A DNA stretch of 45,747 nt, from positions 1-45,747 of the forward strand of contig DASXPS010000075.1 of assembly GCA_036493475.1 (NCBI GenBank). Reading direction: 5' to 3'. This document shows, piece by piece, positions 33,173-41,270 of the stretch (positions are counted from its first letter, which is position 1; the number at the start of each line of letters is the position of its first letter). Source of the stretch: Sporichthyaceae bacterium. GTDB lineage: Bacteria; Actinomycetota; Actinomycetes; Sporichthyales; Sporichthyaceae. Position numbers and translations under genes: made by a program. The notes beneath the pieces are model-generated. The model saw only the letters and a program-made list of their open reading frames with translations, was not told the origin of the DNA and did not search any database.

Positions 33173-33772
33173 TCAGGGCTCGGCGACCTCGATGATCTCC
33201 GCCTCGACGGGCTGGGCCACGACGGGCCGGGCCAACTCTGCCTCCACGGCGTCCAGGGCCTCGGCGACGGTGGTCGTCCACCGCAGCAGGTCGGCGGCCG
33301 CGGGGCGCATGAACCGCTGTTCGACCAGCACCCGGACCTGCTCACGCAGCGGCGCATAAAGACCGGCCGGGTCGAGCACCACCACCGGCTTGTCGTGCAT
33401 GCCGAGCACCCGGGCCACCCAGATCTCCAGCAACTCCTCCAGCGTGCCGATGCCGCCGGGCAGCACCAGGAACGCATCCGAGCGCGCGTCCATCTCGCCC
33501 TTGCGGGTGCGCATGTCCGCGGTCACCAACAACTCATCCGCATCGGAGTCGGCCACCTCGCGGTCCGCCAGTGATTGCGGGATCACCCCGGTGGTGTGCG
33601 CACCGCCCGCCCGCGCCGCGCGGGCCAGCGCACCCATCGTGGAGATCGACCCGCCGCCGGACACCAACCGGTGCCCGCGGGTGGCCAGCTCCGCACCGAC
33701 CGCGGCACCCAGTTCCACCCAGCGCGGCTCGATGGCCTCGCTGGACGCACAGAACACGCAGATGCTTGCCAT
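33173..33772 (-). CDS. LOG family protein (cytokinin riboside 5'-monophosphate phosphoribohydrolase-like), copy 1
   Basis: 199 residues, TIGR00730. Active-site signature PGGIGTLEEL with the upstream RKGEMDARSDAFLVL (catalytic Arg and Glu). Such enzymes release adenine-type bases from nucleoside 5'-monophosphates. The N-terminus ICVFCASSEAIEP is the usual one. Second in a row of two paralogues transcribed together. Confidence 0.88.
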   Translation of the reverse strand: MASICVFCASSEAIEPRWVELGAAVGAELATRGHRLVSGGGSISTMGALARAARAGGAHTTGVIPQSLADREVADSDADELLVTADMRTRKGEMDARSDAFLVLPGGIGTLEELLEIWVARVLGMHDKPVVVLDPAGLYAPLREQVRVLVEQRFMRPAAADLLRWTTTVAEALDAVEAELARPVVAQPVEAEIIEVAEP

Positions 33773-33782
33773 TTACATCGAC

Positions 33783-33797
33783 CTGACGAACCGTCAG
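33783..33797. terminator. CTGACG-N3-CGTCAG palindrome at the end of the second LOG gene
   Basis: Perfect 6-3-6 dyad, loop AAC on the plus strand. The TGA at 33796-33794 on the minus strand is the stop codon of the longer LOG gene, embedded in the left arm exactly as at 3652 and 4679. It is followed 10 nt later by the next gene, so it may attenuate instead of fully terminating. Confidence 0.6.
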
Positions 33798-34639
33798 CTA
33801 TCGCGCAGGTCCGGCCGGACCATGCGCAGTTCGCCGGTCTGCGCGGCCATGTCGACGGCCAACGCATTCCCGGCGGCCCGCTCGTGGCCGCGGCGCTGCT
33901 GGTCCGCGTCGGCCATGATCTGCACGACCTCGTCCACGTCGTCGGTGATGTGCAGCAGGTCCATGTCGTCGGGTGAGATCTTGCCCGCCTGCACCATCCG
34001 GGTGCGCAGCCACTCGACCAGGGGACTCCAATATTCGACACCCATCAGCACGGTGGGGAACCGGGTGACCTTCTGCGTCTGCACCAACACCAGCGCCTCG
34101 AACAGCTCGTCGAGGGTGCCGAACCCGCCGGGCATGAACACGAAGCCCTGCGCGTACTTGACGAACATCGTCTTGCGCACGAAGAAGTAGCGGAAGTCGA
34201 TGCCGATGTCGACGTAGTCGTTGAGGCCCTGCTCGAACGGCAGCTCGATGCCCAGCCCGATCGAGGTTCCCTCGGCCTCCACGCATCCACGGTTGGCCGC
34301 CTCCATCACGCCGGGGCCGCCGCCGGTGATCACCGCCCAGCCGGCCTTGGCCAGGCTGTACCCCAGCTGCCGGCTCAGCTCGTACTCGGGATGGTCGCGC
34401 GGGGTGCGCGCCGAGCCGAACACGGTGATCGCCCGGCCGATCTCGGCGAGCAGGCCGAAGCCCTCGACGAATTCCGCCTGGATACGCAGCACCCGCCACG
34501 GGTCGGTGTGCACCCAGTCGCTGGGACCGAGCCCGTCGAGCAGTCGCTGGTCGGTGGTGGACGTCTGCGCATACCGGCGGCGCAGGATGACGGGTCCACG
34601 GTGGTGCTCGGGGGTCCGCCCGGCGGGCTGCTCGGCCAT
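33794..34639 (-). CDS. LOG family protein, copy 2 (long form)
   Basis: 281 residues, with an N-terminal extension of about 65 residues relative to copy 1. Core: ITVFGSARTPRDHPEYEL, GYSLAKAGWAVITGGGPGVMEAANRG, VRKTMFVKYAQGFVFMPGGFGTLDELFEAL. All expected LOG catalytic residues (Arg, Lys, PGG-x-GT-x2-E) are kept. Low sequence similarity to copy 1 indicates an old duplication. ATG with a leaderless-type promoter. Confidence 0.87.
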   Translation of the reverse strand: MAEQPAGRTPEHHRGPVILRRRYAQTSTTDQRLLDGLGPSDWVHTDPWRVLRIQAEFVEGFGLLAEIGRAITVFGSARTPRDHPEYELSRQLGYSLAKAGWAVITGGGPGVMEAANRGCVEAEGTSIGLGIELPFEQGLNDYVDIGIDFRYFFVRKTMFVKYAQGFVFMPGGFGTLDELFEALVLVQTQKVTRFPTVLMGVEYWSPLVEWLRTRMVQAGKISPDDMDLLHITDDVDEVVQIMADADQQRRGHERAAGNALAVDMAAQTGELRMVRPDLRDS

Positions 34640-34646
34640 GCGCGTG

Positions 34647-34652
34647 ACGTTA
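34647..34652 (-). promoter_or_regulatory. -10 box TAACGT, predicted leaderless start of the long LOG gene
   Basis: On the minus strand TAACGT ends 7 nt before the ATG at 34639. No Shine-Dalgarno. Confidence 0.4.
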
Positions 34653-34715
34653 GTACGCCCCGTCAGCCGGCCCGGTCCCGGCTCGCCCGCCCATCATGAC
34701 AGCATCTGATCTGCC

Positions 34716-35708
34716 ATGGATCTCCCGCTGTCGGTCCTCGATCTTGCGCCGGTGCCTACGGGGACCCCGGCTGCTGAGTGCGTGCGTCGCACGGTCGACC
34801 TGGCCCGGTTGGCCGACGAACTCGGATACGTGCGCTACTGGTTCGCCGAGCACCACAGCCTGCCCTCGGTGGCCAGCAGTTCCCCTGAGGTACTGATCGC
34901 ACACGTGGCGGCGCACACCGAACGGATCCGGGTCGGCTCGGGCGGGATCATGCTGCCCAATCACGCCCCGCTGCGGGTGGCTGAGGCGTTCCACACCCTG
35001 GCCGCGCTCTACCCCGGCCGCATCGACCTGGGACTGGGCCGCGCGCCGGGGTCGGATCAGGTGGCCGGCAACGCCCTGCGCGCCTTCGACGGGACCGCCT
35101 TCTCCTCGTTGATGTCCGAGCTGATCGCGCTGTCCCGGGCGATGTTCCCGGCCGGGCACCCATTCGCGGAGCTGACGGTGATGCCGGTGGACGTGGCCAG
35201 TCCGCCGATGTGGATTCTCGGGTCCAGCGGGGCCAGCGCCGCCGCGGCCGGACGGGCCGGCCTTGGCTACGCCTTCGCCACCCACTTCACCCCGGACCCG
35301 CCGGGTCCGTCGATCGCGGCGTACAAGGAATCGTTCACCCCGAGCGCGGACTTTCCCGCACCGCACGCGATCCTCGCCGTCGCGGTGGTCTGCGCGGACA
35401 CGCACGCCGAGGCCGAGCGGCTGGCCTCGACCATGGATCTGGCGTGGTTGCGCATCGAACGGGGCCTGTTCGAACCGTTGCCCAGCCCGGCGGAGGTCGA
35501 CGCGCACGCCTTCACCGCCGCCGAGCGCGCCGCGATCGCCCGGCGTCGTCCGCTGGGGGTGATCGGGGATCCGGCGGGCGTGCGCGAGCAAGTGAGCAAG
35601 CGGCTGGCCGTATCGGGCGCGGACGAGCTCATGGTGGTGACCAACGTGTGGAGCCATGAGGCCCGGCTGCACTCCTACCGGTTGCTGGCCGAGGCCCTCA
35701 AAACATAG
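34716..35708 (+). CDS. LLM class flavin-dependent oxidoreductase
   Basis: 330 residues, luciferase-like TIM barrel: [57 protein letters not shown] and [13 protein letters not shown]. This is the LuxA/MsnO8-like branch, using FMN or F420. Because F420 genes are nearby, F420 is possible but not shown. Substrate unknown. ATG start. Confidence 0.85.
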   Translation: MDLPLSVLDLAPVPTGTPAAECVRRTVDLARLADELGYVRYWFAEHHSLPSVASSSPEVLIAHVAAHTERIRVGSGGIMLPNHAPLRVAEAFHTLAALYPGRIDLGLGRAPGSDQVAGNALRAFDGTAFSSLMSELIALSRAMFPAGHPFAELTVMPVDVASPPMWILGSSGASAAAAGRAGLGYAFATHFTPDPPGPSIAAYKESFTPSADFPAPHAILAVAVVCADTHAEAERLASTMDLAWLRIERGLFEPLPSPAEVDAHAFTAAERAAIARRRPLGVIGDPAGVREQVSKRLAVSGADELMVVTNVWSHEARLHSYRLLAEALKT

Positions 35709-35711
35709 AAC

Positions 35712-36788
35712 TCAGTAGCTGAGCCAACTGCGTAACCGCTCCTCGCACTCCCGGATCTCGCGCAGCTCCACGAACTCCCCCGCGGCGTGCGCCAGGCTCG
35801 GGTCGCCGGGGCCGTAGTTCACCGCCGGCACGCCCAATTCGGAGAACCGGGCGACATCGGTCCAGCCGTACTTCGGGGCCGGCGGTCGACCGGTAGCGGC
35901 CAGAAAGGCCGCGGCCGCGGGCCGGTTCAGGCCGGGCAGCGCACCGGGCGCGATGTCCAGGCAGGCGACGTCGAAGCCGTCGAACACCTCCCGCACGTGG
36001 TCCAGTGCCTGCTCCGGGGTTCGGTCCGGGGCGAATCGGTGATTGACCGTCACCACGCATTCGTCGGGAATCACGTTGCCCGCCACACCGCCGCGCACGA
36101 ACACCGCGGACAGACCCTCGCGGTACTCCAGGGCGTCGACCACGGGGCGGCGGGGCTGGTAAGCCCGCAGCCGATCCAGAATTTCCCCGGCGCCGTGGAT
36201 GGCGTTCTTCCCGCGCCAGGCCCGGGCGCTGTGGGCGCGCACGCCGCGCACCGTGACCTCGACCCGCAGCGTGCCCTGGCACCCGGCCTCCACCCCGGCG
36301 TTGGACGGCTCCATCAGCACCGCGAAGTCCGCGGCCAACCAATCCGGGTGGGCCCGGGCCAACCGACCGAGCCCGTTGAGCTCGGCGGCGACCTCCTCGT
36401 TGTCGTAGAAGACGTAGGTGACATCGCGGGCCGGGTCGGTCAGCGTCGCGGCCAACCGCAACGCCACCGCCACGCCGCCCTTCATGTCGCAGGCGCCCAG
36501 CCCGTACAGCCGGTCGGCCTCCACCCGGGCGGACAGGTTGCCGGCCGCGGGCACGGTGTCCAGGTGACCGGCGATGACCACCCGCTCGGGCTTGCCGCTT
36601 TGCGTGCGGGCCACCACCGCGTCGCCGTCCCGATCCACCGTCAGATGGGACAGGGAGCGCAACGCCTTCTCCACCGCGTCGGCCAACGGCCCCTCGGTGC
36701 CACTGATCGACGGGCGGGCCACCAGGTCGGCGGCCAACGCGGGCCCGTCCAACGACAGGTCCAGCGCGCTGCTCGGGTCGATCAACAT
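35712..36788 (-). CDS. dapE: Succinyl-diaminopimelate desuccinylase
   Basis: 358 residues, M20 metallopeptidase. Hydrolyses N-succinyl-LL-DAP to LL-DAP and succinate in lysine/meso-DAP synthesis. Zinc-binding residues: His and Asp in AGHLDTVP, Asp in GACDMKGG, Glu pair in NEEVAAELNG and the Glu of EPSN; the His near the C-terminus is in PSLAHAAGEF. ATG at 36788 has a -10 box 6 nt upstream. Divergent from dapD. Confidence 0.93.
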   Translation of the reverse strand: MLIDPSSALDLSLDGPALAADLVARPSISGTEGPLADAVEKALRSLSHLTVDRDGDAVVARTQSGKPERVVIAGHLDTVPAAGNLSARVEADRLYGLGACDMKGGVAVALRLAATLTDPARDVTYVFYDNEEVAAELNGLGRLARAHPDWLAADFAVLMEPSNAGVEAGCQGTLRVEVTVRGVRAHSARAWRGKNAIHGAGEILDRLRAYQPRRPVVDALEYREGLSAVFVRGGVAGNVIPDECVVTVNHRFAPDRTPEQALDHVREVFDGFDVACLDIAPGALPGLNRPAAAAFLAATGRPPAPKYGWTDVARFSELGVPAVNYGPGDPSLAHAAGEFVELREIRECEERLRSWLSY

Positions 36789-36794
36789 GTGCCC

Positions 36795-36800
36795 ACGGTA
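36795..36800 (-). promoter_or_regulatory. -10 box TACCGT, predicted leaderless start of dapE
   Basis: On the minus strand TACCGT ends 6 nt before the dapE ATG. Confidence 0.5.
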
Positions 36801-36816
36801 GTTGGGATGGGGCGGA

Positions 36817-36822
36817 TACGGT
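36817..36822 (+). promoter_or_regulatory. -10 box TACGGT, predicted leaderless start of dapD
   Basis: GATACGGT ends 6 nt before the GTG at 36829. The two divergent promoters share a spacer of only 40 nt. Confidence 0.5.
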
Positions 36823-36828
36823 GGGCGG

Positions 36829-37761
36829 GTGAGTGCGACGGGTGCGTGGGGCCACGGCGTGGCCACGGTGGTGGAGTCCGACGGCCGGGTGCTGGACGCC
36901 TGGTATCCCAGCCCGGCATTGGGCACGCCGGACGACGCGGCGCCACCGACAGTGCTGACCGCGTTGGTCGGCAAGGACGCCAAGCGTGGGGTGCGCACCG
37001 AGGTGGTGCGCACGGTGATCGGCTCGCTGGCAGATCCGCCGGTGGACGCCGCCGACGCCTACCTGCGCCTGCATCTGCTCTCCCACCGGCTGATCGCACC
37101 GCACGGGGCGAACCTGGACGGGATCTTCGGCTTGCTGTCCAACGTGGTGTGGACCGACCGCGGACCGTGCCCGGTGGAGGACTTCGAGCTGATCCGCGCG
37201 CGGCTGCGCGCCGACGGCCCGGTGCAGGTCTTCGGCGTGGACAAGTTCCCGCGGATGACCGACTACGTGGTGCCCACCGGCGTGCGCATCGCCGATGCGG
37301 ATCGGGTGCGGTTGGGCGCCCACCTGGCCAGTGGCACCACGGTCATGCACGAGGGCTTCGTCAACTTCAACGCGGGCACGTTGGGCGCCTCGATGGTGGA
37401 GGGTCGCATCTCGGCCGGCGTGCTGGTGGACGACGGCTCGGACGTGGGCGGCGGGGCATCGATCATGGGCACGCTGTCCGGTGGTGGCAAGGAGGTCATC
37501 CGGGTCGGCACCGGTTGTCTGATCGGGGCCAACGCCGGGTTGGGCATCTCGTTGGGCAACGGGTGCGTGGTGGAGGCCGGTTGCTACATCACCGCGGGCA
37601 CCAAGCTGAGCCTGCCGGACGGCAGCATCGTCAAGGCCCGCGAACTCTCCGGGCGGGACAACGTGTTGTTCCGGCGCAACAGCGTGACCGGCGCGGTGGA
37701 GGCCGTGGCCCGGGCGGGGGCCGACTGGGGCGGGCTGAACGCCGCCCTGCACGCTAACTGA
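36829..37761 (+). CDS. dapD: 2,3,4,5-tetrahydropyridine-2,6-dicarboxylate N-succinyltransferase
   Basis: 310 residues. Succinylates tetrahydrodipicolinate, the first committed step of the succinylase DAP route. The N-terminal domain (1-110) contains [11 protein letters not shown] and [11 protein letters not shown]; from about 150 a left-handed beta-helix follows ([59 protein letters not shown]). The long form is actinobacterial. GTG start supported by the -10 box. The last 8 nt overlap the convergent DUF488 gene. Confidence 0.93.
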   Translation: MSATGAWGHGVATVVESDGRVLDAWYPSPALGTPDDAAPPTVLTALVGKDAKRGVRTEVVRTVIGSLADPPVDAADAYLRLHLLSHRLIAPHGANLDGIFGLLSNVVWTDRGPCPVEDFELIRARLRADGPVQVFGVDKFPRMTDYVVPTGVRIADADRVRLGAHLASGTTVMHEGFVNFNAGTLGASMVEGRISAGVLVDDGSDVGGGASIMGTLSGGGKEVIRVGTGCLIGANAGLGISLGNGCVVEAGCYITAGTKLSLPDGSIVKARELSGRDNVLFRRNSVTGAVEAVARAGADWGGLNAALHAN

Positions 37762-38308
37762 ACTCGGCGAGCAGTTCGTCGATGTCGCGTTCGACCTTGG
37801 TCCGGGTGTCCACCGGCTCCGCCGCGACGCTAACCGCGGGCTCGAGGAACTCGGCGAGCACCGCGTCGATATCCGCGGGCCGGTTCTCCGCCCGCCGCTC
37901 GATCTCCGCGAGCAGGGTGGCCCGATGAGAACGCTCGGCGTCGACCTCCATGGTCATGACCGCGACCAGGCGCCGTCGGGACACCGCGATCAGGTCGGTG
38001 AGAACCGCCAGCGCGGCGGGTTCGGCCAGCCGGGTGCGATACCGGGCTGCGGCCGCGGCCATCGCAGTCGCATCACCGTGGAATCCGGCCTGGTTCTGGT
38101 CGGGATTGCCCAGCACCTCGTAGTGCACGTAGTGAATGCCCACCGACCGCAGCGCCTCGGCCAACGAGTGCCGGCTGAAGCCGCGCCGGCTGCACCGCGG
38201 CACCTGCCGAGCGTCGAGCAGCACGTGCACGCCGTGGGCGCGCAGGCTCAGCACGAACTCCGTGACGGATCGATCCTCGTATCCGACCCCGATGACTCCC
38301 GTCGGCAT
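37754..38308 (-). CDS. DUF488 family protein
   Basis: 184 residues. N-terminal [47 protein letters not shown] is the DUF488 core (usually with a Cys-Arg pair). In the C-terminal part, the typical Cys-rich site that often reads C-x-E...CHR is here TME...ERSHR, with both Cys replaced. ATG at 38308 chosen over 38341, whose extra residues look unlike the family. Function unknown; the family contains heme-associated and DNA-linked members. Confidence 0.7.
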   Translation of the reverse strand: MPTGVIGVGYEDRSVTEFVLSLRAHGVHVLLDARQVPRCSRRGFSRHSLAEALRSVGIHYVHYEVLGNPDQNQAGFHGDATAMAAAAARYRTRLAEPAALAVLTDLIAVSRRRLVAVMTMEVDAERSHRATLLAEIERRAENRPADIDAVLAEFLEPAVSVAAEPVDTRTKVERDIDELLAEFS

Positions 38309-38354
38309 TCCGCGGTTCTCCCGGTTCGGGCCCGGCCGCACCGGGCGCCCTGCT

Positions 38355-38378
38355 CAATGTCGTCCTTGCTGCACATTG
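38355..38378. promoter_or_regulatory. CAATGT-N12-ACATTG inverted repeat
   Basis: Perfect 6-bp arms in the 89-nt divergent spacer, 20 nt before the lysozyme-like gene. The 18-nt centre-to-centre spacing fits a dimeric regulator site. Confidence 0.35.
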
Positions 38379-38397
38379 TCACCGGCGGGGGACGGCC

Positions 38398-39321
38398 ATG
38401 GCACTGACCCGGCCGGTGCGGCGGGCCGCGATCGTCTCACTGGGCATGCTGGTGCTCGCCGGTGCCGCGGCGGTGACCCTGCACATCCTTTCCGAACGGG
38501 TGGTGCTGCACGAGGCCTGCACCGCCACGGCCGGCGGCACCACCGTGCACGTCAGCCTGGAGCAGGCGGACAACGCCGCGACCATCTCCGCGGTGGCCGC
38601 GCGGCGCGCGCTGCCCGCTCGGGCGGCGACCATTGCTCTGGCCACCGCGTTGCAGGAGTCCAAGCTGCAGAACCTGGACCACGGTGATCGGGACTCCCTG
38701 GGTCTGTTCCAACAGCGCCCGTCGCAGGGGTGGGGCACCTCGGCGGAGGTCATGGACCCGGTGCATGCGGCCAACGCGTTCTTCGACGCACTGATCAAGA
38801 TCGATGGCTACAAGACCATGGACATCGGCGAGGCCGCGCAGAAGGTACAACGCAGCGGCTACCCGCACGGCTACGACAAGCACGAACCGCGGGCCCGGGT
38901 GCTGGCCTCGACGCTGATGGGTTACTCGCCGTCCGCGTTCACCTGCGCCGAGCGGATCGGGTCGCTGGATCCGGAAACCCCGGGGCCCAGCGGGCACACC
39001 GCCCGCATGCAGCAGGCGATCGCCGCACTCGAGGCTGCGTTCGGTCCGTCGGTGGACGCCCGGATCAGCCCGCTGGTGTCGCCGCGCACGCTCGATGTGC
39101 GGTACCCAGAAACCGAGACCGATTCACGTCGGGCCGGATGGGCCGGCGCGCAATGGGCGGTGGCCCGGGCCAAAGCGCTCGGCCTGGCCAGTGTGGCCTT
39201 TGACGGCCGGGTGTGGACGGCGTCCAAATCGGCCCGTGGGTGGCAGCAGTACCGGGCGCCCAGTGGCTCGCAGGATCCGGCGGATCTGTTGAGGGATCAG
39301 GTGCGGATCATGGTCCGCTAG
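38398..39321 (+). CDS. Exported lysozyme/transglycosylase-like protein
   Basis: 307 residues with an N-terminal membrane anchor (residues 9-30). The core ATALQESKLQNLDHGDRDSLGLFQQRPSQGWGT resembles soluble lytic transglycosylases/goose-type lysozyme, with the Glu of QESKL as presumed catalytic acid. Often annotated in actinobacteria as heavy metal transporter, without support in sequence. Presumably acts on peptidoglycan or binds it. GGGGGA 4-5 nt before the ATG serves as ribosome site. Confidence 0.65.
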   Translation: MALTRPVRRAAIVSLGMLVLAGAAAVTLHILSERVVLHEACTATAGGTTVHVSLEQADNAATISAVAARRALPARAATIALATALQESKLQNLDHGDRDSLGLFQQRPSQGWGTSAEVMDPVHAANAFFDALIKIDGYKTMDIGEAAQKVQRSGYPHGYDKHEPRARVLASTLMGYSPSAFTCAERIGSLDPETPGPSGHTARMQQAIAALEAAFGPSVDARISPLVSPRTLDVRYPETETDSRRAGWAGAQWAVARAKALGLASVAFDGRVWTASKSARGWQQYRAPSGSQDPADLLRDQVRIMVR

Positions 39322-39345
39322 TGACAAATGTGAACGTAGAGGCGT

Positions 39346-39453
39346 GTGAAGGCTAACAAGATCTTTGCGGCCAGCATGATCAGCAAGAACCCGAGAGCGC
39401 ATAGCATTTCGCCTCAATTGCGCTCGCCAACGGGAGACACTCATGTCCGATAA
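39346..39453 (+). CDS. Possible 35-codon upstream ORF
   Basis: GTG start with AGAGG 3 nt upstream, ending in TAA inside the beginning of the Ser-rich gene (overlap 39443-39453, different frame). The composition (VKANKIFAASMISKNPRAHS) is less GC-driven than shadows. It could be a leader peptide, or chance. Confidence 0.25.
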   Translation: MKANKIFAASMISKNPRAHSISPQLRSPTGDTHVR

Positions 39454-40369
39454 TCCCGCCGACACCATGTCGGACGATCAACCAGGCCCGGACAACGACA
39501 GTCCGAACAACACAGCCTGGGTCATCGGCGCACTCGTGGCGATCGTGCTCCTCGCCGTTGTGCTGTCGCTGATCGGTCTGAAGTCCGGTAACGACTCGAC
39601 CTCGTCAACCGCGGGAGCCGGAGCTCCGCCCGCGGGTGCGCCGCCCGCTGGTGCACCCCTGGTGTTGCCGACCACCACGGTTGCGCCCGCCACCGCCTCC
39701 GCCACGCCTGCTGCCTCGGTCAAGCCGAGCTCCGCCGCCACGTCCTCCTCGTCGTTGGCCACGGGTTCGAACTCCTCCGGGTCGTCCACGTCGACCTGCG
39801 TCACTCCGCCGCCGTGCACGCCACCGAAGTCGGGCAGCTCCGGCTCCTCCTCGTCGGGCAGCTCCGGCTCCTCCTCGTCGAGCAGCTCCGGGTCCTCCTC
39901 GTCGGGCAGCTCCGGCTCCTCCTCGTCGAGCAACAACGCGATGCCGGGCATGAACATGGCTCCGGGCAGCTCGATGTCCGCGGACATGCCCGGAATGACC
40001 ACGCACACCGGCTCCAGCGCAGCCGCGACCGCGAAGCCCTCGGCAGCCGCCACCTCGTCGACCTCGACCTGCGTGACCCCGCCGCCGTGCACCCCGCCGA
40101 AGTCCAGCTCGGGTAGCTCGTCCTCGATGTCCTCCGCGGCGGGCTCCTCGAGCAGCAGCGAGTCCGACGAGTACAAGACCAGCAAGCCGACCAGTGCGGC
40201 CACCGCGCCGGCGACCCAGCCGTCCGCGGTGCCCAAGGGTGCCCCGGCCACCGGTGGCGGCGGCGCGGCGGTCTCGGACAACACCGCGCTCGCGGTGGGT
40301 GGTGCCGCTGCCGTGCTGGTCGCGTGTGCCGCCGGTGGGTTCATGCTCCGTCGCCGCCCGAACGCCTGA
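39443..40369 (+). CDS. Ser-rich cell-wall-anchored protein with LPxTG-like sorting signal
   Basis: 308 residues. N-terminal hydrophobic segment 26-46, Ala/Pro region 57-95, Ser/Gly linker. The C-terminus has the sorting layout: APATG (267-271), Gly-rich spacer, hydrophobic 281-302 and RRR. Two identical 16-residue repeats with paired Cys (C119/C125 and C210/C216, each in TCVTPPPCTPPK) flank a Met-rich patch (M167, M170, M172, M178, M182, M185, H188), reminiscent of copper-binding MxxM motifs. A sortase is encoded next. GGGAG 6 nt before the ATG. A Glu-rich ORF on the other strand is a shadow. Confidence 0.75.
   Translation: MSDNPADTMSDDQPGPDNDSPNNTAWVIGALVAIVLLAVVLSLIGLKSGNDSTSSTAGAGAPPAGAPPAGAPLVLPTTTVAPATASATPAASVKPSSAATSSSSLATGSNSSGSSTSTCVTPPPCTPPKSGSSGSSSSGSSGSSSSSSSGSSSSGSSGSSSSSNNAMPGMNMAPGSSMSADMPGMTTHTGSSAAATAKPSAAATSSTSTCVTPPPCTPPKSSSGSSSSMSSAAGSSSSSESDEYKTSKPTSAATAPATQPSAVPKGAPATGGGGAAVSDNTALAVGGAAAVLVACAAGGFMLRRRPNA
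39785..39832 (+). repeat. 48-bp Cys-pair repeat, copy 1
   Basis: Encodes residues 115-130 of the Ser-rich protein. The protein is identical to copy 2 at 40058-40105, but DNA differs by several synonymous changes, showing selection on the protein. Confidence 0.7.
39833..39928 (+). repeat. Four tandem 24-bp repeats
   Basis: Units encode GSSGSSSS four times (third unit SSSGSSSS); starts at 39833, 39857, 39881 and 39905. Length variation by slippage is likely between strains. Confidence 0.85.
40058..40105 (+). repeat. 48-bp Cys-pair repeat, copy 2
   Basis: Encodes residues 206-221, same protein sequence as copy 1. Confidence 0.7.
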
Positions 40370-40414
40370 TCCTCGCCCCTTCCGTTCGGCCGCCGATCTG
40401 TCAGTCTGACGTCC

Positions 40415-41197
40415 ATGGCCGAACCTGACTGCGCACCGGCTGCGGCTCCGGCCAGGAAGTCCCGGTCGATGGACCGGACGACCTTCCTGGCCGTCGCCGT
40501 GGCCACGCTGTGCGCGCAGATCGGCGTGGCCGCGATGGTGATCGGGCTGGATTTCGGCAAACAATCTGCTCCGGTGCCGTCCATGGAGTCGGCGGTGACC
40601 CAGTCGGATCATGACTCCGACGATCCGTTGGATCTGACCGACTCGTTGTTCCCGTCGGTCCCGCAGACGCCCGTGGTCGCGCCCATGGCGCTCACCCTGG
40701 ACCGCTCGGTGCCCGTGCACCTTTCCATCCCGCGGGTGGGCATCGAGACGAACCTGCTCAGCCTGGGACTGAACCCGGACGGCACCCTGCAACTGCCACC
40801 GGACGCCCCCAACTCCCCGGCCGGTTGGTACCAGAACCTGTCCAGTCCGGGCGAGGTCGGTCCCGCGGTGATCGTCGGACACCTGGACGCCCCCGACGCC
40901 CAGGCCGTGTTCTTCAACCTCGGTGCACTGCATCCGGGCGACCGCATCTGGGTCACTCGGGCCGATCGCAGCATCGCGGAGTTCACCGTGCGGGAGAGCG
41001 GCCTGTACCCGAAGGACTCGTTCCCCTCCGAGGCCGTCTACGGATCCAGCGCGGTGCCGGTGTTGCGGTTGATCACCTGCGGAGGGGCCTACTCCCCGTC
41101 CGGATACACCCAGAACGTGGTGGTTTTCGCCGCCCTGACCGGCATTGCCACCGAACCGGAACCGGACGCGTTGCAGGCCGCCGGCGGCGCGCCGTAG
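40415..41197 (+). CDS. Class F-type sortase
   Basis: 260 residues. N-terminal membrane anchor (23-45), linker, then a sortase barrel: LSIPRVGIETNLLSLGLNPDGTLQLPP, VGPAVIVGHLDAP (His156) and LRLITCGGAY (Cys222), the class F pattern. Transpeptidase that joins sorted proteins to the wall. Unusually, no Arg follows Cys222; the region reads GYTQNVVVFAAL where an Arg is expected in sortases generally. It lies 45 nt after the Ser-rich gene, its likely substrate. A GTCAG-T-CTGAC dyad (40400-40410) precedes the ATG. Confidence 0.82.
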   Translation: MAEPDCAPAAAPARKSRSMDRTTFLAVAVATLCAQIGVAAMVIGLDFGKQSAPVPSMESAVTQSDHDSDDPLDLTDSLFPSVPQTPVVAPMALTLDRSVPVHLSIPRVGIETNLLSLGLNPDGTLQLPPDAPNSPAGWYQNLSSPGEVGPAVIVGHLDAPDAQAVFFNLGALHPGDRIWVTRADRSIAEFTVRESGLYPKDSFPSEAVYGSSAVPVLRLITCGGAYSPSGYTQNVVVFAALTGIATEPEPDALQAAGGAP

Positions 41198-41270
41198 CCC
41201 GACCCACCCGCGGCGGTCAGCCTTTGCGATCATGCCGGCGTATCTGCCTGCGATCGGGCTCGGCGAGGTC

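Noticed and set aside
35698-37752. Long minus-strand frame across dapE and dapD
   Set aside because: Arg/Gly-rich shadow; dapD and dapE have clear family motifs in other frames.
39833-39928. Tandem repeat considered as a CRISPR array
   Set aside because: Units are contiguous without spacers and code for GSSGSSSS.
39478-40584. Long Glu/Pro-rich frame opposite the Ser-rich gene
   Set aside because: Mirror of Ser/Gly codons on the other strand; no ribosome site, overlaps two convincing genes.
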